Assembly (NCBI GenBank): GCA_963920705.1
Contig: OY987228.1
Span: 18,112,565 to 18,176,564 of the forward strand
Direction: 5' to 3'
DNA: 64,000 nt
Source: Odiellus spinosus
Taxonomy: Eukaryota > Arthropoda > Arachnida > Opiliones > Phalangiidae
The notes under the pieces were generated by a model. It was not told the origin of the DNA. It saw nothing but the letters and a program-made list of their open reading frames with translations, and searched no databases. Below are positions 46,328 to 59,548 of the stretch, piece after piece (position 1 is the stretch's first letter; each line of letters starts with the position of its first letter). Position numbers and translations under genes: made by a program.

Positions 46328-46331
46328 TTAA

Positions 46332-46940
46332 ACCTAGCTATCGTTTTCTCTCCCGTCTTCGCCGAATCGAGTCTTAGAGCTTATTTTGGGACTCGCTTCA
46401 TCGGTCGCGCTAAATGGGAGGCTGTAAATTACTTAACCTAAAAATAAACGCCGAAAAGGTTTTGCCCCGCAGAAATATTTGGGTGAAAAGTTCTTTTCGT
46501 TTTTAAGAAAACGAGCTAGAGGTTATTTAGGTTTCCCTTGTACTTTAGCCAGTCACCTACTTAACCTTAGATTGAAACCCCCCCTTTTGTTTAGCCAATA
46601 TGGTTCAACCATAAATTCAGAAAAAAAAAAAGGAAATGTTATATTGCATCTTCAAGAGCTGTTTTCAAAAACTACTTTCATTGTTTTAACTAAAGGGGGT
46701 AAATGCCGTTCCCCCATACAGTGTTACCAACCACTTGTGAGCGCGAAGAGAAAGGCTAGTAGTTCGATTTTGGATCCTGGAGTTTGTTCGCAAGATGCTG
46801 GCAACCCGGCAATTAATGGAAAGCTGGCAAAGAGGACTGGGATTTCCTTTTGCTCTTGTATTGAAACCTATATGTATATCTGTGTTTAGTATTGGGTGTT
46901 TATCCGCCTCGGTTTTCGCTATAGTTTGCAAACTGAGCAT
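46332..46940. other. No gene seen
   Basis: Contains an open frame of 136 codons (46479-46889, +) with no start context, domain or family resemblance; taken as chance. Confidence 0.45.
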
Positions 46941-46944
46941 TTAA

Positions 46945-47352
46945 AGGGAATATAACACCGATTATAACACGCCGCATCATGGTTTCAATATTTTCCACCT
47001 TTTTCTGTATGCTTTTCAAACTTTTTTGTCTTTAGTTAGTGGTTTGTGTCAGAGAATGAAGGCCGACAAGAAGGGATTTCCTATCCTTTGCATATCAAAA
47101 TTCAAGTTAAACTTACTTGGAAAATAGGCTTAACAAGGATACGTGGAAAATTTGATATCGTGTGTCGATCCGATCAAGAATCAAAAGCTCTTGCGCCTCT
47201 TAAGCCTAGTTTGAAATGTTTTAATTACGAAATAAAGAGCTAGGCTATATTAAAGGAAAGATTTCAAACTTTCCACGATCATTGTTAAATATTGAATTGT
47301 TATTTTTTAAGCTTAGATATAAAATCACTTTTTATCGGGTTTCATTTTCTCT
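46945..47352. mobile_element. Probable diverged TTAA foldback MITE related to family A
   Basis: Flanked by TTAA (46941-46944 and 47353-47356). Left end AGGGAATATAACACCG and reverse-complemented right end AGAGAAAATGAAACCCG are similar but not identical. The interior keeps a family A motif (ttaaacttactt-gaaaataggctta). The foldback is weak. Confidence 0.55.
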
Positions 47353-47356
47353 TTAA

Positions 47357-49783
47357 GAGTCTTGTTCTGGAAAATTATGTATTAATATATAAATATAGAT
47401 TGATTCGAAAATTACCTACAGAGAAAATATCTCAAAGGAGCACAAAATAGCCCAGACTCTCTGTCGCTCTAGAAGATTACCCGTTTCGACTAAAACTCAA
47501 CATACAACGCCTATTTCATAAATGTATCTGTCTATTGATGCCTTATTTGAGGCCAAAATTCCAGGGATAAAAAGCCAACTTTAACCATCAACAATGGACT
47601 TTCTCTGAAGCTTCATATATATTTTAAACTCTACTTTTTTCTCCTATACTTTGAAGTTACCCCATTTCTTTCCATCAAAATGCCGTTCGGTCTGTCTCCG
47701 ATTTTTCCACCTGACCTCGTGTATATATACGTTCATGCACCTTTATACCATAAATGTGGGTCGCAGGTTTTTTGATCCGCCCGCGCGCTCCAATAGATCC
47801 CTCATTTTTATTTCTGTACAGGTCGATGGTTTATATATCTTCGCTCTCTCTCTCTTTCCCTGATTGATGAGGCCACACCTTGGCGTGACGTTCACGGGAA
47901 AATATTGGGCCTCGTCTAAAATATTATATAACGCTTCCGTCGATTTCGTAGGTACCAGGAGGTATAGTTTAGATCTAACAAGCTAGCTTCCTTAACTAGA
48001 AGAAGAAATTACACCCAATGGACTCTCTCGAGCTCTCGATCGTCATGGTTAAGTATAGAGAAGGTTCTTGGGATTTGCGGTTTTTGTTTACCTTATAAGG
48101 GACTGTGTACCCATAATCTACATAGATGATGTTGTCATACATCTCGGAACAACCTGGAAACAGGAAAAGTCAAGAAAATTGCAAATTCGGTCTAAAATGG
48201 TAGTTTTATTTGTCTTGGAATAGTCTTAAAAATTGAACAATATGACCATGGAAGCTGGAAATTAGTCGGTCATAGGACATAATTGTCCTAAATGGACAGG
48301 AAAGTTTTAAAATTTGTTAAAAGAGTCTATTAAATTTGGAGAACGGTTACTGACGAAATTTTGGAACAAAAAGGTCAGAAAAGCATATAGGAATTCTTTC
48401 AGAAAATTATGTCACGTAAAATCTGGCAAACGCTATAATTTTGAGTAGATTAAGTTAAGTACTTATCATCACCTTATGATAAAAATCTGTGGTTTTAAAT
48501 TTTCCACCTTAGCGATCTCGGCGTAACTAATTTTTAACCTTTCGACGCTCTGGCTTTTTTTATTGACTGTAAAAGTGGGCGCTCGCCCCATGTAGGATAT
48601 GTAGTTGGGAGAAATCTGACTATAGACTGAGAAAGGCGCGCGGGGAGCTTATAGCGCTGGAAAGTTTCTTCCTCATCTTTGGAACACACACTTAGTGACT
48701 GTTCAAATATTTGTCGAGTCTTACCTGTCATACGGCCGAGCAAATGGGAGGGAAAACTCCTCTTCTCCTACTATATTATAGTTCATAAAAGAGCCACCAG
48801 GAGCATCAGCCTCTTTTATTACTCGGAGTCCTTTCTAGGATTCTTTCGTATTAGGTTTTTTCCCGGTCCAGGGTCTCTTCAGCGGTAATGCAATTGGATT
48901 ATGGATAGGGAGTACGCCAGAGTGGATTATATCCAGTCGCTACCTTGGAAGGAATTGTAATTGACGTCTAAAAATCCTGTTTTTCAATAGAAATTCTGGT
49001 TCCTTCCAAATTTGGAACTTATTATATATACTAAGCGGGTTGAGGGTCTCTTTACTTTCTTCCTTTGCTGGTCACGCTGCTATGATGGTCGTATTTTCCT
49101 AGACCATACCTCAAAACTTACCGGTACGGTACGCCGAGACCTAATTGAATTTGGAGGATGTTGAAAAGGGGTTAATTGTTTTTACAAGCGAAGGTATTCT
49201 TCCGAATTAATAAGATTGAGGGTTTGGTTTTATGCGGGTGTGGAAAAACGCAACGTACGGTAATAAAACTATTCTGTACGTATCTTACCAGCTGATGTTT
49301 TAAATTTAATTTTTGAATAATTCGGAGTAAAATTAAAAGCCATAAATTGAAACTCGCTGAATGTTGCCGTGTTTATTGTTTATATTTTTTCTAACTTCCA
49401 TTACAATGAACGTAGGATAGTTGTTAAATATTCTAGACTTAGTTTGAAATTTAAAAAATATTTCTATCAACAATAAAAATTCAATTATCTTTCCAAAATT
49501 AGATTTAAAATTTTAAAAACATGTTTGTAAATCTTAAAGCAACTCCGCCTGTAGAAATGTTTCCCCCGTCGAGCAACAAAGTTCAGGTAGAAGGAATCAT
49601 TTGAGGGCAGGTAATTTCCGTATTTCAGTGTATTTTCTCCATTACGCCTGCAAAAATGTTCTACTTGCAGTACTTTGGTGTTCAGGGGGAAGCTACGTCG
49701 TACTACAGAACAATACATCATAATGATTTTATTGATGTAATTTAAATACATTTTTAAGGATTTTAGGTAAAATAATATACCGT
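47357..49783. other. No gene seen
   Basis: AT-rich with CG-richer patches. Traces of the tandem-repeat motif of 40636-40813 near 48150-48310. No coding evidence. Confidence 0.4.
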
Positions 49784-49946
49784 TAATACCCTCTTCAGAC
49801 GAGGCGTAATTAGGCATGGTTTAATCAGATTTAACCGAGGTTTACATAGCCTTCTCAGTTCAATAAACCTCCTCGGTTAAGTGTCATTAAACCTCGGCTA
49901 AATCTAATTAAACCGGCTAGTTATGCCTCGTCTGAAAAGGGTATTA
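49784..49946. mobile_element. Near-palindromic MITE (163 bp)
   Basis: The ends TAATACCCTCTTCAGACGAG and, reverse complemented, TAATACCCTTTTCAGACGAG start two arms of about 75 bases. Both arms also hold gattta-ccgagg and ggtttaat in mirrored order. The outermost TA may be the duplicated target, as in mariner-type MITEs. Confidence 0.82.
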
Positions 49947-52900
49947 CTGAGCATAATATTTGATTATTTCCGATTGTTACTAGTTTCCCTAACGTGTTTA
50001 TTGAATTTAAATATTTTAAAACATTCCTTAAAAACAATTGAAACAGAGTATAGAGTCTGAAAGGAAAAGACCCCCCAAAAAAAAAAAAACAAAAAAAAAA
50101 AAACTAAAGAGTAGAAAGAACTAGTCTGCAGTCAGAGAAGAAAAGTCATTAGTTTTTACGTCGTGGGTTGAAATCCCTTTCCTCTTTCTTTCCTATATCT
50201 CTCCCTCTAGGTTTCCTGTTAAAATAATTTAAATTCCCGATTTAACGAAGGTAAGAGATCTAATTTGGGACTCCTCTCGCTTTCCTCCGCGAGAGAAATC
50301 GCAGCCGTTTTCCCTCCTCCCTTCAAAAATATTTCTATTCAAAATCTACTTTGATTCTTACGAGGTTTAACATTACGTATTAATCCGTCTTATAGTTTAC
50401 CTATTTTGCAAACTGACTTTGAAGAGTAGTTTTGGATAGGTTTAAAGTACTATATGCTGGCACCATTCCACTCCGCGTGTTTCTCGTCTCAGGTGAAACC
50501 TCGTCAGATTCCTGCACGAAGCGCAGGTAAAAACTATCCGAGAATTCCTATCTCGCCTCTCGCTCTCTCAGTATCTCATCACCATCCGAAACGATCCTCC
50601 GCCGCCAAATTGCTATTTTTAAAACGATGGCGCCTTTATTCTTTTTCTTTTCTCTCTTTCGACCTCTCTCTCTCTAGCGAGCAACCAACCCCATCTCCCT
50701 TTTCAGTTTGCTCGATTCTAGCGGCATTGCAGTTGAATAAAATAAAATTTTGCCCTTTTTCTTACCTTCCTCCGTAAATATCCTAGATAAAAAAGAACTT
50801 GGAATCGATGAGGGGGGCCCGGGGGGTGTAACGCTACGCTGCTTGGGATTCTCTTTCTTATATGGGCGTACCTTTTCTTATTTCCTACATAATGGTCCCA
50901 TTAGGGAAGAGCTTTCTCCAAATTTTATTCCTTCTCGTCTGTTTCATCCTTTTTTTATCGTATCCTACCTTTTCAAAGGTGCCTTTACAAGAGAAACTCT
51001 CTATAGTAAGATATATTTGATCCCTGAAGTTGAACTAACAATTATTAAACTCACTAAGTCTAATTTTAAACCTTTTAAATAGTTAATTTTTCCGTTTTCA
51101 AAAATAAACACGCTAGCAAAAGTGATTAAAAATTATGAAAAAAAGTTTGGTTAGATTCGAGTTTCGGTAAAGGTAAAAATAAACCAATCAGATTCTAGCG
51201 ACCTGATAGATAGCAGCTGTTAAAGATTTTGATCTCCTGCATGCATAGCATGTTTTAATATTCATTAAAATTCAATTTAACACCAAAACCTGGTTTTTGA
51301 TTTAGAAACTTTTAAATTTAAAAACTTTCTCATTATCATTATCATTTAATATTTTCCATTTAAATTCAATACCACTAATCGAGAAGAATTTCTAATACAT
51401 TCATTGCAAAAGCACCTTTGCCCCCTCTCTCTATTTCTATAGGTAAAGGTAGTGAGAGACTAAAACGTCAGTTTGAAATAATACAACTGATAATGATATG
51501 GCGGTGTGATATGGAATTTTAAACTCCGTAGAGAAAACAGTTTAGTTCACTTCCTTTCAGACTTTCGTAAACGAAGTATAGAGAAGAGGAGCTAGAAGTT
51601 GTATGGGGGTAGTTATCGAAAGATCGGAGGATAGGAAACTAACCCTAACCCTCGCACCCCTACACCTTTACAACCTTTCCGGAGGGTGAAACGGGAATTC
51701 ATTTCTTTTCACCCTTCGACCTCTCTCTAACCCCCCTTTATTGTAAACGTTACGATTTTTTAGGGTAGTCTATACATGCGAATGAAACCAATATTATATA
51801 GGTTTGTACGTGGGATATTACAAAAGATAATAAATAAGAGGTTATTTTTAATATTGGAAACATTAACTTCAGTATTAAAAGGTTTTAAGCAAGTAACCAT
51901 TTCAAAGGATTACGAAATCAGTCAATATTTTTATTTTAGCATAAAAAATTACGACATGGAATAACTAACCCCCTTCTGGTACTTCCATGATTACAAATTC
52001 TGAATAACAAATTAACTTTCTTGAAAATTATTAGCTTTCACAGATTTGTGGGGAGATTGTATTCCTTGCTGTGATATTGTAAGAGTAAATATTTTACCAA
52101 ATCCACTTGACTGGAATTTGAAAAACATCATATTTTCCCAAATAAATGCAAAATATGTTCTAGATAATAACATAGATAATAAAGCAAGGTGTACAAGCCT
52201 GTAGCTTTGACTGTACTAAAGAAATTACGTAACTTATTAGGTAGTTGACATTTCCTAAGGCAGGTATCCACATTTTCCAGAAGTGACCAACACGTCATCA
52301 CTTTTTATTTCAGTTAAAGATCGCATTTTAGGTTTGTGATATTAATTTGAGATGAAACAATTCTTTATAAGTTGGATCTCATTCTCACCTAGTTCCATCT
52401 TGTTTTTTTATTCGCCAATGACCCCCGCGGGTTCGTTTCGTTTACCTTATTCTCTAACGTCGATCTTTCCCTACCTGCTGCATCCCTCCAAGCAACCCAT
52501 CTTCCTGCATCTGTGTAATTCGAAAACATAGCCACGTTCGCACTTTTATTTTTCTTGTTAGATTTCCCTAGAAAAAAAAAGTTAAACTTCCCGAACGAAC
52601 GAAATAACGATCTTAGAAACGTTAATTTTCATTTTAGGAAACATTTTGATTATAACCCGATACGCGTCTCTAAAATTAAATTAAACCCAGGCAATTATGG
52701 GGTGAGATAACACCCACAAGTCAGCCACACGTACTCCATATATACTCTTAAAGTATTAAAATTTAAACCGGTGTCGAGCGCAATCAACGTGTTAAAATCC
52801 AATCCAGGTTTCGCAATTATCGTCCTGGCCAACCAAAACATAATTAACTGACTAAACAAACTTATATCCCCCGCCACCAACATTGCTTTCGACCTAGCAG

Positions 52901-53816
52901 CTACATTCAAAATATTTCTCGAAGCCAAAACAAATTTTGGGTATGCTTATATATGTCTGTAAGAATATAAGCGAACATATGATGATGTTATGTTTAAATG
53001 AAGTGGTTAAAGGGAAACAAAAAGGGAGCTAAAAATGAAATGAATTTATTTTCGGGATCACCATCCCTTTGATTATCCCTATTCTTTCAACGTTAGGACA
53101 TTACAAGCACTGTTGAAGCCTGGAATTATGTGATCTTTCTTCCCATACACTATGAATAGACACATATAAATTTTTAGGTAAGGTTATATCTCGCGGTACT
53201 GTAGGAGAAATAATATTTTGGTTTTCCCAACTTAAAAAGTCAATGGTTATACATAATCATTATTTAACTTAATGTTAGTCTTAAATATTTAATATCTATA
53301 CATTAATTACGTTTTTGGTCATGGGGGCGATAAAATTTGGGGAAAGAAGTGTTTAGATTCTAGCACAAATACTAGTTTAAACATTATCTCTTGTATACTC
53401 CTCGCTTCCGAAGCCAAAATTAAACTTATCTACCTGGTAGTACGCGTAGCTAATTTGAAAATATTAATTTAAGCAGACCTACTCCCATTATCAAATTATA
53501 AGGGGTTTTTATTTATTTTTTTAAAATACAAAATAACCCCATAAAAACTCCCCAGGTTAACAAAAATAAAAAGAAAAAAACCTGGATGGGTGGTAGGAAA
53601 AGGGGGGTGTTTTCGTATAATAAAGCTAACTTAATTAATACCTACGTAAGAAGGTAGCTAGCCTATAAAGTCCGCTCCGTTAATTGGAATTTTTTTTCTT
53701 TTTTTTTTTATTTCGTTTTTCACTCTGCTGACTCTCTTTCACTTTAGAGACTAGTTACCCTAGGACCAAAATCTAATCGAGTTTTCGAATATTCTTCCAA
53801 ACTTTGATAAATATTA
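49947..53816. other. No gene seen
   Basis: AT-rich. A-rich tract at 50075-50103. Pyrimidine-rich patch around 50600-50700. Open frames of 107 and 110 codons at 50454-50777 and 50750-51082 show no family resemblance. Confidence 0.4.
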
Positions 53817-53823
53817 CCTCAAG

Positions 53824-54241
53824 CAGAGGTATATAATAACTCCCTTCGGGGGGAAGTATGAAAGGTAGGCAAAATCGACGAACAACAAGTGCCCGGCGTA
53901 AATCGCGGCGGATCGACACACCGCTTTACTCCCAAAAAATAGTTACATCATTTTGAACCTCATTAAATTTTCCCTACGCACACTTCCGGAACTTGCGAGC
54001 TGAAGTCAACCTTCGACTCCATTTTAACAGACAGCCTGACTCCTGAGACAGGAAGTTCTAAACACAAATCGAGCCGTCTTGTTTATACAAAGACCATTTA
54101 CTAGAGTAGCGACATTGAGAAGTCCAGCGCGAGCTAGTGGCCTAGATAGTCTGCAGCGGGGTCTTGTTGTTCGTGATTTTTAGCATTGGTAGTATAGGGG
54201 CTTTCATACTTCCCCCCGAAGGGGGTTATTATATACCTCTG
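53824..54241. mobile_element. CAGAGG-family MITE with hairpin termini (418 bp), complete
   Basis: Each end carries CAGAGGTATATAATAAC, then a perfect mini-hairpin of C and G tracts around TTCG (ccccTTCGgggg), then gaagtatgaaag; together about 43 bases of terminal inverted repeat. Flanked by the perfect 7-bp duplication CCTCAAG (53817-53823 and 54242-54248). The interior has no ORF of note. An inverted, end-truncated copy lies at 43702-44066. Confidence 0.9.
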
Positions 54242-56662
54242 CCTCAAGTAAATCATCCATCCATTTTATAAGACGACATACTGCGGGTGACAATGAAGTG
54301 AGTCCGATTTTCTCAGTCCATGGTAAATCAGACTCAAAATCACGACGGTCGGGCGAGACACACTCCTTCGTTTCACGAGAGAGAGAGGGGAGAGTTGTTT
54401 TCCGTCGATACATTTTCACCCCAGTAAACGTCTAGAAAGTTGGCGCAATATTAGCACCGCCTCCTTAATTCCAATCTCAACCGGTAGAGGACAATTTCGA
54501 ATTCCGTATATAGACCGTTTAGAGTCTTTTTTCCTCTCTCCTTGGGCGAAAGCTCAGACGACAAAACTTTCAGAACCACATACCAATCGTAGTACGCCTT
54601 GTTGTAAACTTAAAAGCATGATTTAACTGTGATATTACACCTTGAATTTACAGCACTTAAAACTCTATGCCTTGTCTCTTCGTCGTTAAATAAGCAAATC
54701 AAATGTATATTTATATCCTAGCTTTGTACGAGTTGCCAATTGCGAATATACTACTCAAATCGAAGAACCATTTAGTAGTTACGAAAAGTTTGTATTTGAA
54801 TTTTGATGCACATTCAGGGGTAACTAGTCTCTGCTCACACCCTCCTTGGTATTTTTACGAACATTCCATGGTACAGGGGTCTTAGCTAATAAACTCTGAG
54901 TCTCTAGGTTTCCCATGAGAGGTGAACCTAGGTGTTTTTTTACGTTCCTCACGGGGGGGGGGGGCTATTATATACCTTCGAACAAGAAGGGTGATGGTAA
55001 AAAGTGAACTAGGCTCTACTTTGACGCTAGTATCATTTTATAGCTAGGGGTATGTGTTTTTTTTTTTTCTTCCTCGCGTGTTGGACTAGTAGTTGCGTAT
55101 AGTTTAATAGTCTTTTTTTATAAAGTTCCATAACTTGTGGTCGACTCTCTATTGCTTTCAGTGTAAAAAGGGGTATAAGTCTAATCATGGCGGTTTTTAT
55201 ATCGGGGTTTTCTTCTTGAAACGGCTATTAAGCTTGGCCGGGAATGCTTACGAAGTAGGAGACGTTAAGTTTTAAGAAGGTTTGGCAGAATTTTTTTCTT
55301 TAGGGTTACCGGTAATTTATTATGTTTGGTAAATATTTTTTTACAAAATTAATTCATTAATTAATGAGAAGCTAATTTAATTGGTGGAATAGTGAAGCAT
55401 TATGTTTTGTAATGAAAATTAGCCTTCGTTTTGAAGTTGATTCTTTTAACAAAGGGAAATTTTTTTTTTGTTACGTCAAAAAAGTGAAATTTTACTTTGG
55501 TTTAATTAATAATTATTTTATATTCTTTTAAATATTTAAAGAAACATGATGTTTTCTTTATTATCTTTAATAAAAAGCCAATAAATTCAATAACTTGTAC
55601 TGGTCACTGAGACTTGCAATATGGTAAAAATATATCTTTTGTAAAAGCACAGACGCGCGAGACTGGCGACTCTTTATATAGTGTGCAAAGTAAAATTCAA
55701 AATTCTAGACCTAAATAAACAAAAGGCATAACCATTAAATCTGAAATATTTGTTACAGTACACCGAAAAACTGATTTTGCAAATCACTGTTTTTACGGGT
55801 GTCTAGTATATATATATTCTTATCCCTCCTAAAAATCACCACGCGAAGTACCATTCGTCTATATGTTTTTCCAAATATTTACGATAATCAAAATACTTGG
55901 CATTCTTTACCGGAATACTTTAGCAATCCCCTTCTTTAGCACGCAAACCTAAACTAGATGCCTATATGGGCTGAATGATGCACCCCCGCGTTTCGGATAT
56001 CTGAGACGCGAATCTGCACCTATTTCTTGAAGAATCGCTTGCTCGGGATACCTCCCGCGTCGTATACCAACCATGCAGTCTTACCAGGGCAGAAAAAAGA
56101 ATCCAAAGAAGAGGGTAGTGTGAAAATAAAAAAGAAAAATCTCAAAAGAAAGAATATCTTTCATATATAAGTAAAAATAAAAGAGAGAGAGGCTCGCGCC
56201 CACCCTTCTTTGCCCCCGTTATGCCCCTCACCCTCTCTTTAGCCCCCTCTCCGTTTCCCTTTAGTGTAGATATTCTTTTTTATTTTAACCGTTTTATCGG
56301 CCACGTGTATCTGAGAGTTTTCCCGCAGCCTACAGTCTCCTTGTTCATGGTCTTATATGCCTTCCCTCTCCCCATTTTGCCACGGGTCCCTCTATAGTTG
56401 GTGACATCCTCTAAAAGGTCGTTGTTTGGTTTAAAAACTCGCCATTTCTATAGGAATTACGAATACCTTCTTTGAGTTAGCGCAGAGTGTATGAATTCAA
56501 CCCCCTATACCACGAGCCAAAGAGAATGTATAGAGTGGAGTAAAAAGTTTATTTTTTTGGTAAAATTTAAATTCACAATTTATTGAATTTGTTAATTGCG
56601 TCGTCGAATTAATTAAAAATAAACGCGAATATATTCCTATTGGCCATGTATTCGACGAAGGC

Positions 56663-56814
56663 CAGTCTCGGTTGATCTGGAAACAACAAAAATTTGAGAC
56701 TAATCCGCCAATCGAACCTTATCAGCCTTTAACAGATGGTGAGGCACTCAAACCATACTTGAGAATACATGGTGTTGGTAACGTTCGATGTTTTTGTTGT
56801 TTCCAAACCTGCCG
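56663..56814. repeat. Imperfect inverted repeat
   Basis: tctcggttgatctggaaac followed by aacaaaaa on the left pairs with tttttgttgtttcca-acctgccgaga on the right. A second pair (ccatgtattc / gaatacatgg) lies in permuted order, so this is probably a rearranged or nested remnant. Confidence 0.45.
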
Positions 56815-59507
56815 AGAGCTGCATTTCACCCAACATGTGACCAAATAAAAGACCATCCACATGAACTATTATTGAAGATATTCTGCATTGACTTGTTACT
56901 CAAATATAAAAATTTGTTGAGATTTTGTGCCATAGAGTGTGAGAATTGTAGACGACACTCGACAAGGTTAATTGCTATACAAATACCATTTTCATATCCG
57001 TTAATGGTGTTGGTCCTTCAGATAGATTATAAAGCCACTTCAAGACGTTTTTCGGGTTAAAGGATAGACCTTTTATACTTATAATATAGTTTTTGACAGT
57101 GCAAATACCCATTCGTGCATATTTGCTCTAACAATTATTTGTAAACCTGAGCAGTTTATTGACAGGAAGGTTTTTTTTAACACCATATTAATTAATCCAT
57201 AATGGATACCTTCCATTCCTTGTCCATATTCTCTCTGGGATGTGCACCTCCTTTTCTTTTGGACGAATTTTTGACTCCCGCTTTAGGAACATTTTTCTCC
57301 GTGCTGGAAGAAGAAGTAGAAGTCGGAAAAAAGTAAATGGTTTCTGGTTTTGTACTTTGAAAGAAGAAAACAGGGCCAGGAACAAGTCGAAGAAAATCTT
57401 TGAACTGGGGTTCTGGCTCGCCCTACACGCTCTGCCTGGGTCTTTTTTTTTTTTTTTATTATTTTTTATTTTTCTTGAGGTACCTCTCTTTCCTCTTTCA
57501 GCTATTCGCGCGGCTGTTCCAAATGGTTTTTCCACCCTTGATGGAAACGGAGTTTTTTTTTTTCTTCCTTTTCGCTATACTTCTTCGCTTTTACCCCTGC
57601 CTAGTCAATGTAAGGTATAAGGTAAGGATAGGATGGCTGCATGGTTGGATAGTGAAAAAGAAAAAAAAAAAACGAAAAAAATTGAGGAGGTTTGGTTCCG
57701 GGGTGGGCGAGGGTGGGCTAAGTGAGGTTTTACTGATCTGCGCAATTGGTCGTGCACCATGAAGGAAGGCCTTTGGTCTGGTAGCGTATCTTCTTCCCTT
57801 TACATTCGCCCTTTATCGGTCATTTTTTGTAATTTTTACTTTTGTGGTTTTTTGCTCTATTACCGGTTTGTAGGCTAAATGGGTTATCGTATACGTTGAA
57901 AAGTTTTTCTCTCGCCAGATTATTCTTAGGTATCATCTTGCATTTTATTGATAAACTAGTTTATATCTTGGTTTTTAGACCATAAAAGTCAAGAACTTTT
58001 CGAACTATCTGTTTTATTGATTACAGAGAACTATTGATGTTAGAAAATTTTAGTCGTGAATCTAAACGCATGATTAGTTTTATTTAAAAAGAGGGTATAA
58101 CTGATTTTTCATGAACTCCAAATGGTAGTTTAGTAGTATTTTTGGAAAGATTATTGAAAAACCTTTCAAAATATGTCAGAGAAATAATACCATAACAGTA
58201 AAAATACTTATTTTATAATCTCCATTTTCGAAAAATATATATTGTAAAATAATATATTGTAAAGCTATATTGACATTGACTTTATAATATATTGTATAAT
58301 TTATAAATTATAATTTTATTTCTTACAATAAGTTTATAATATCCCACATCACGCATAAATATAAAAATATACTTTGTCTTTGCTTATTGAGGTATACTCT
58401 TTGTTAGAACGAGAATTCCATAGATTAACTGTTCATTATACATCTGCTATATATGATTGAAATTTTGCCTTTGTAACGCGTGGGCGTATAACCAAAAACC
58501 ATCAGCTACAAATTCGTATTCAAACCTATTATATTATCTAGATATTCCTATATCTAACGTCAAAATTAGTCGTGATCCCACCTGGTTTGAATCGAATTTC
58601 TAGTTTGCAGCCATAACTTCGATCGGTAATGAACAATTGTCATTTTAGCTGCCACTTACAGACCGGCGATAGTTTTTACTCGATCATTATTTAACCCCCG
58701 GCCTTGTAAACTGATTATTAACGTTTTGGTCATCATCCATTGCGCGCTATACCTTCGGGCCCAACGTTTAACCACTTTATCCATCCGAAGGGTGGTAGTA
58801 AAGCTAAGAGGGGAGGAGAGGTGGGGGGACCCTTCGATTCGTCACTCTAAACTAATTGGGCCTCGATTGGGCGCCGCGTTGCAAAACCGTATAGTTTTCG
58901 GGTAATCCATAATCGGTGTTCGAAACATCCGCCTTCGCGCTCCGAATCCTTTATACCTGTATGGAATTACGGATCGCGTTCCGGTGTGAAAACGTATATA
59001 CGAAGCGAGGTCCATGGCAGCACCCGATTGAAACCCCCGGTATACGCTATGATGGAGAATGCTCGGGACCCTTTAGTTTGGCAAAGGGAAAGAGGATGGG
59101 GGATGGAGGAAGGAATCAATTTGTTCCCTTTAAGCAATAATGCGCTCTCGGCTCCAGCTATAGCTATCGACTGCTTTATCCGTAATGGTGCCAGCATCTG
59201 GCATCGCCCTTTTGCCAGCCAAAGTCAGAAACGAACTCAGTCGATGCTCTGGCCTCGGCGGACCTAATTCCGAAGGGCAATAAGTATAAAAACTCACTCC
59301 GAAGCAAACCCTCCCTCCCCGATAGGTATTACTTTATACAACTGGAATTTTATACGCCAGCTATTTCGTATAATATCCCTTTTTCACCTTTTCTTTAAAA
59401 AAAATGTTTTCGGTTTTAAAATTCGTTATATTGTCGCGAAGTTTACTGCATTTGACTTATGGGTAATTTTCTGGATTTTTGCCTCGGTATCTTCTTATAT
59501 GTAACAT

Positions 59508-59548
59508 TAGAGTAGTAGACTTCAAAGGAGGGTTTCATCGGCTTCTGG
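59508..59548. repeat. Solo terminus of the CAGAAGCCG family
   Basis: About 40 bases match the right end of the element at 42477-42813, ending GAGGGTTTCATCGGCTTCTG. No second end or duplication was found nearby, so it is a truncated relic. Confidence 0.75.

Noticed and set aside
46328..46331. piggyBac as the source of the TTAA elements
   Set aside because: piggyBac also targets TTAA, but its ends usually begin CCY; AGG-type ends fit T2/Kolobok better. Kept as an alternative until an autonomous copy is found.
46479..46889. 136-codon + strand ORF
   Set aside because: No start context, domain or neighbouring exon; composition like background.
57188..57762. ORFs of 115-126 codons on both strands
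   Set aside because: They cross T/A homopolymers and mirror each other; the residues are low-complexity Phe/Lys runs.
58916..59267. Cluster of ORFs on both strands
   Set aside because: CG-rich sequence open in three frames; none resembles a protein family or has splice context.
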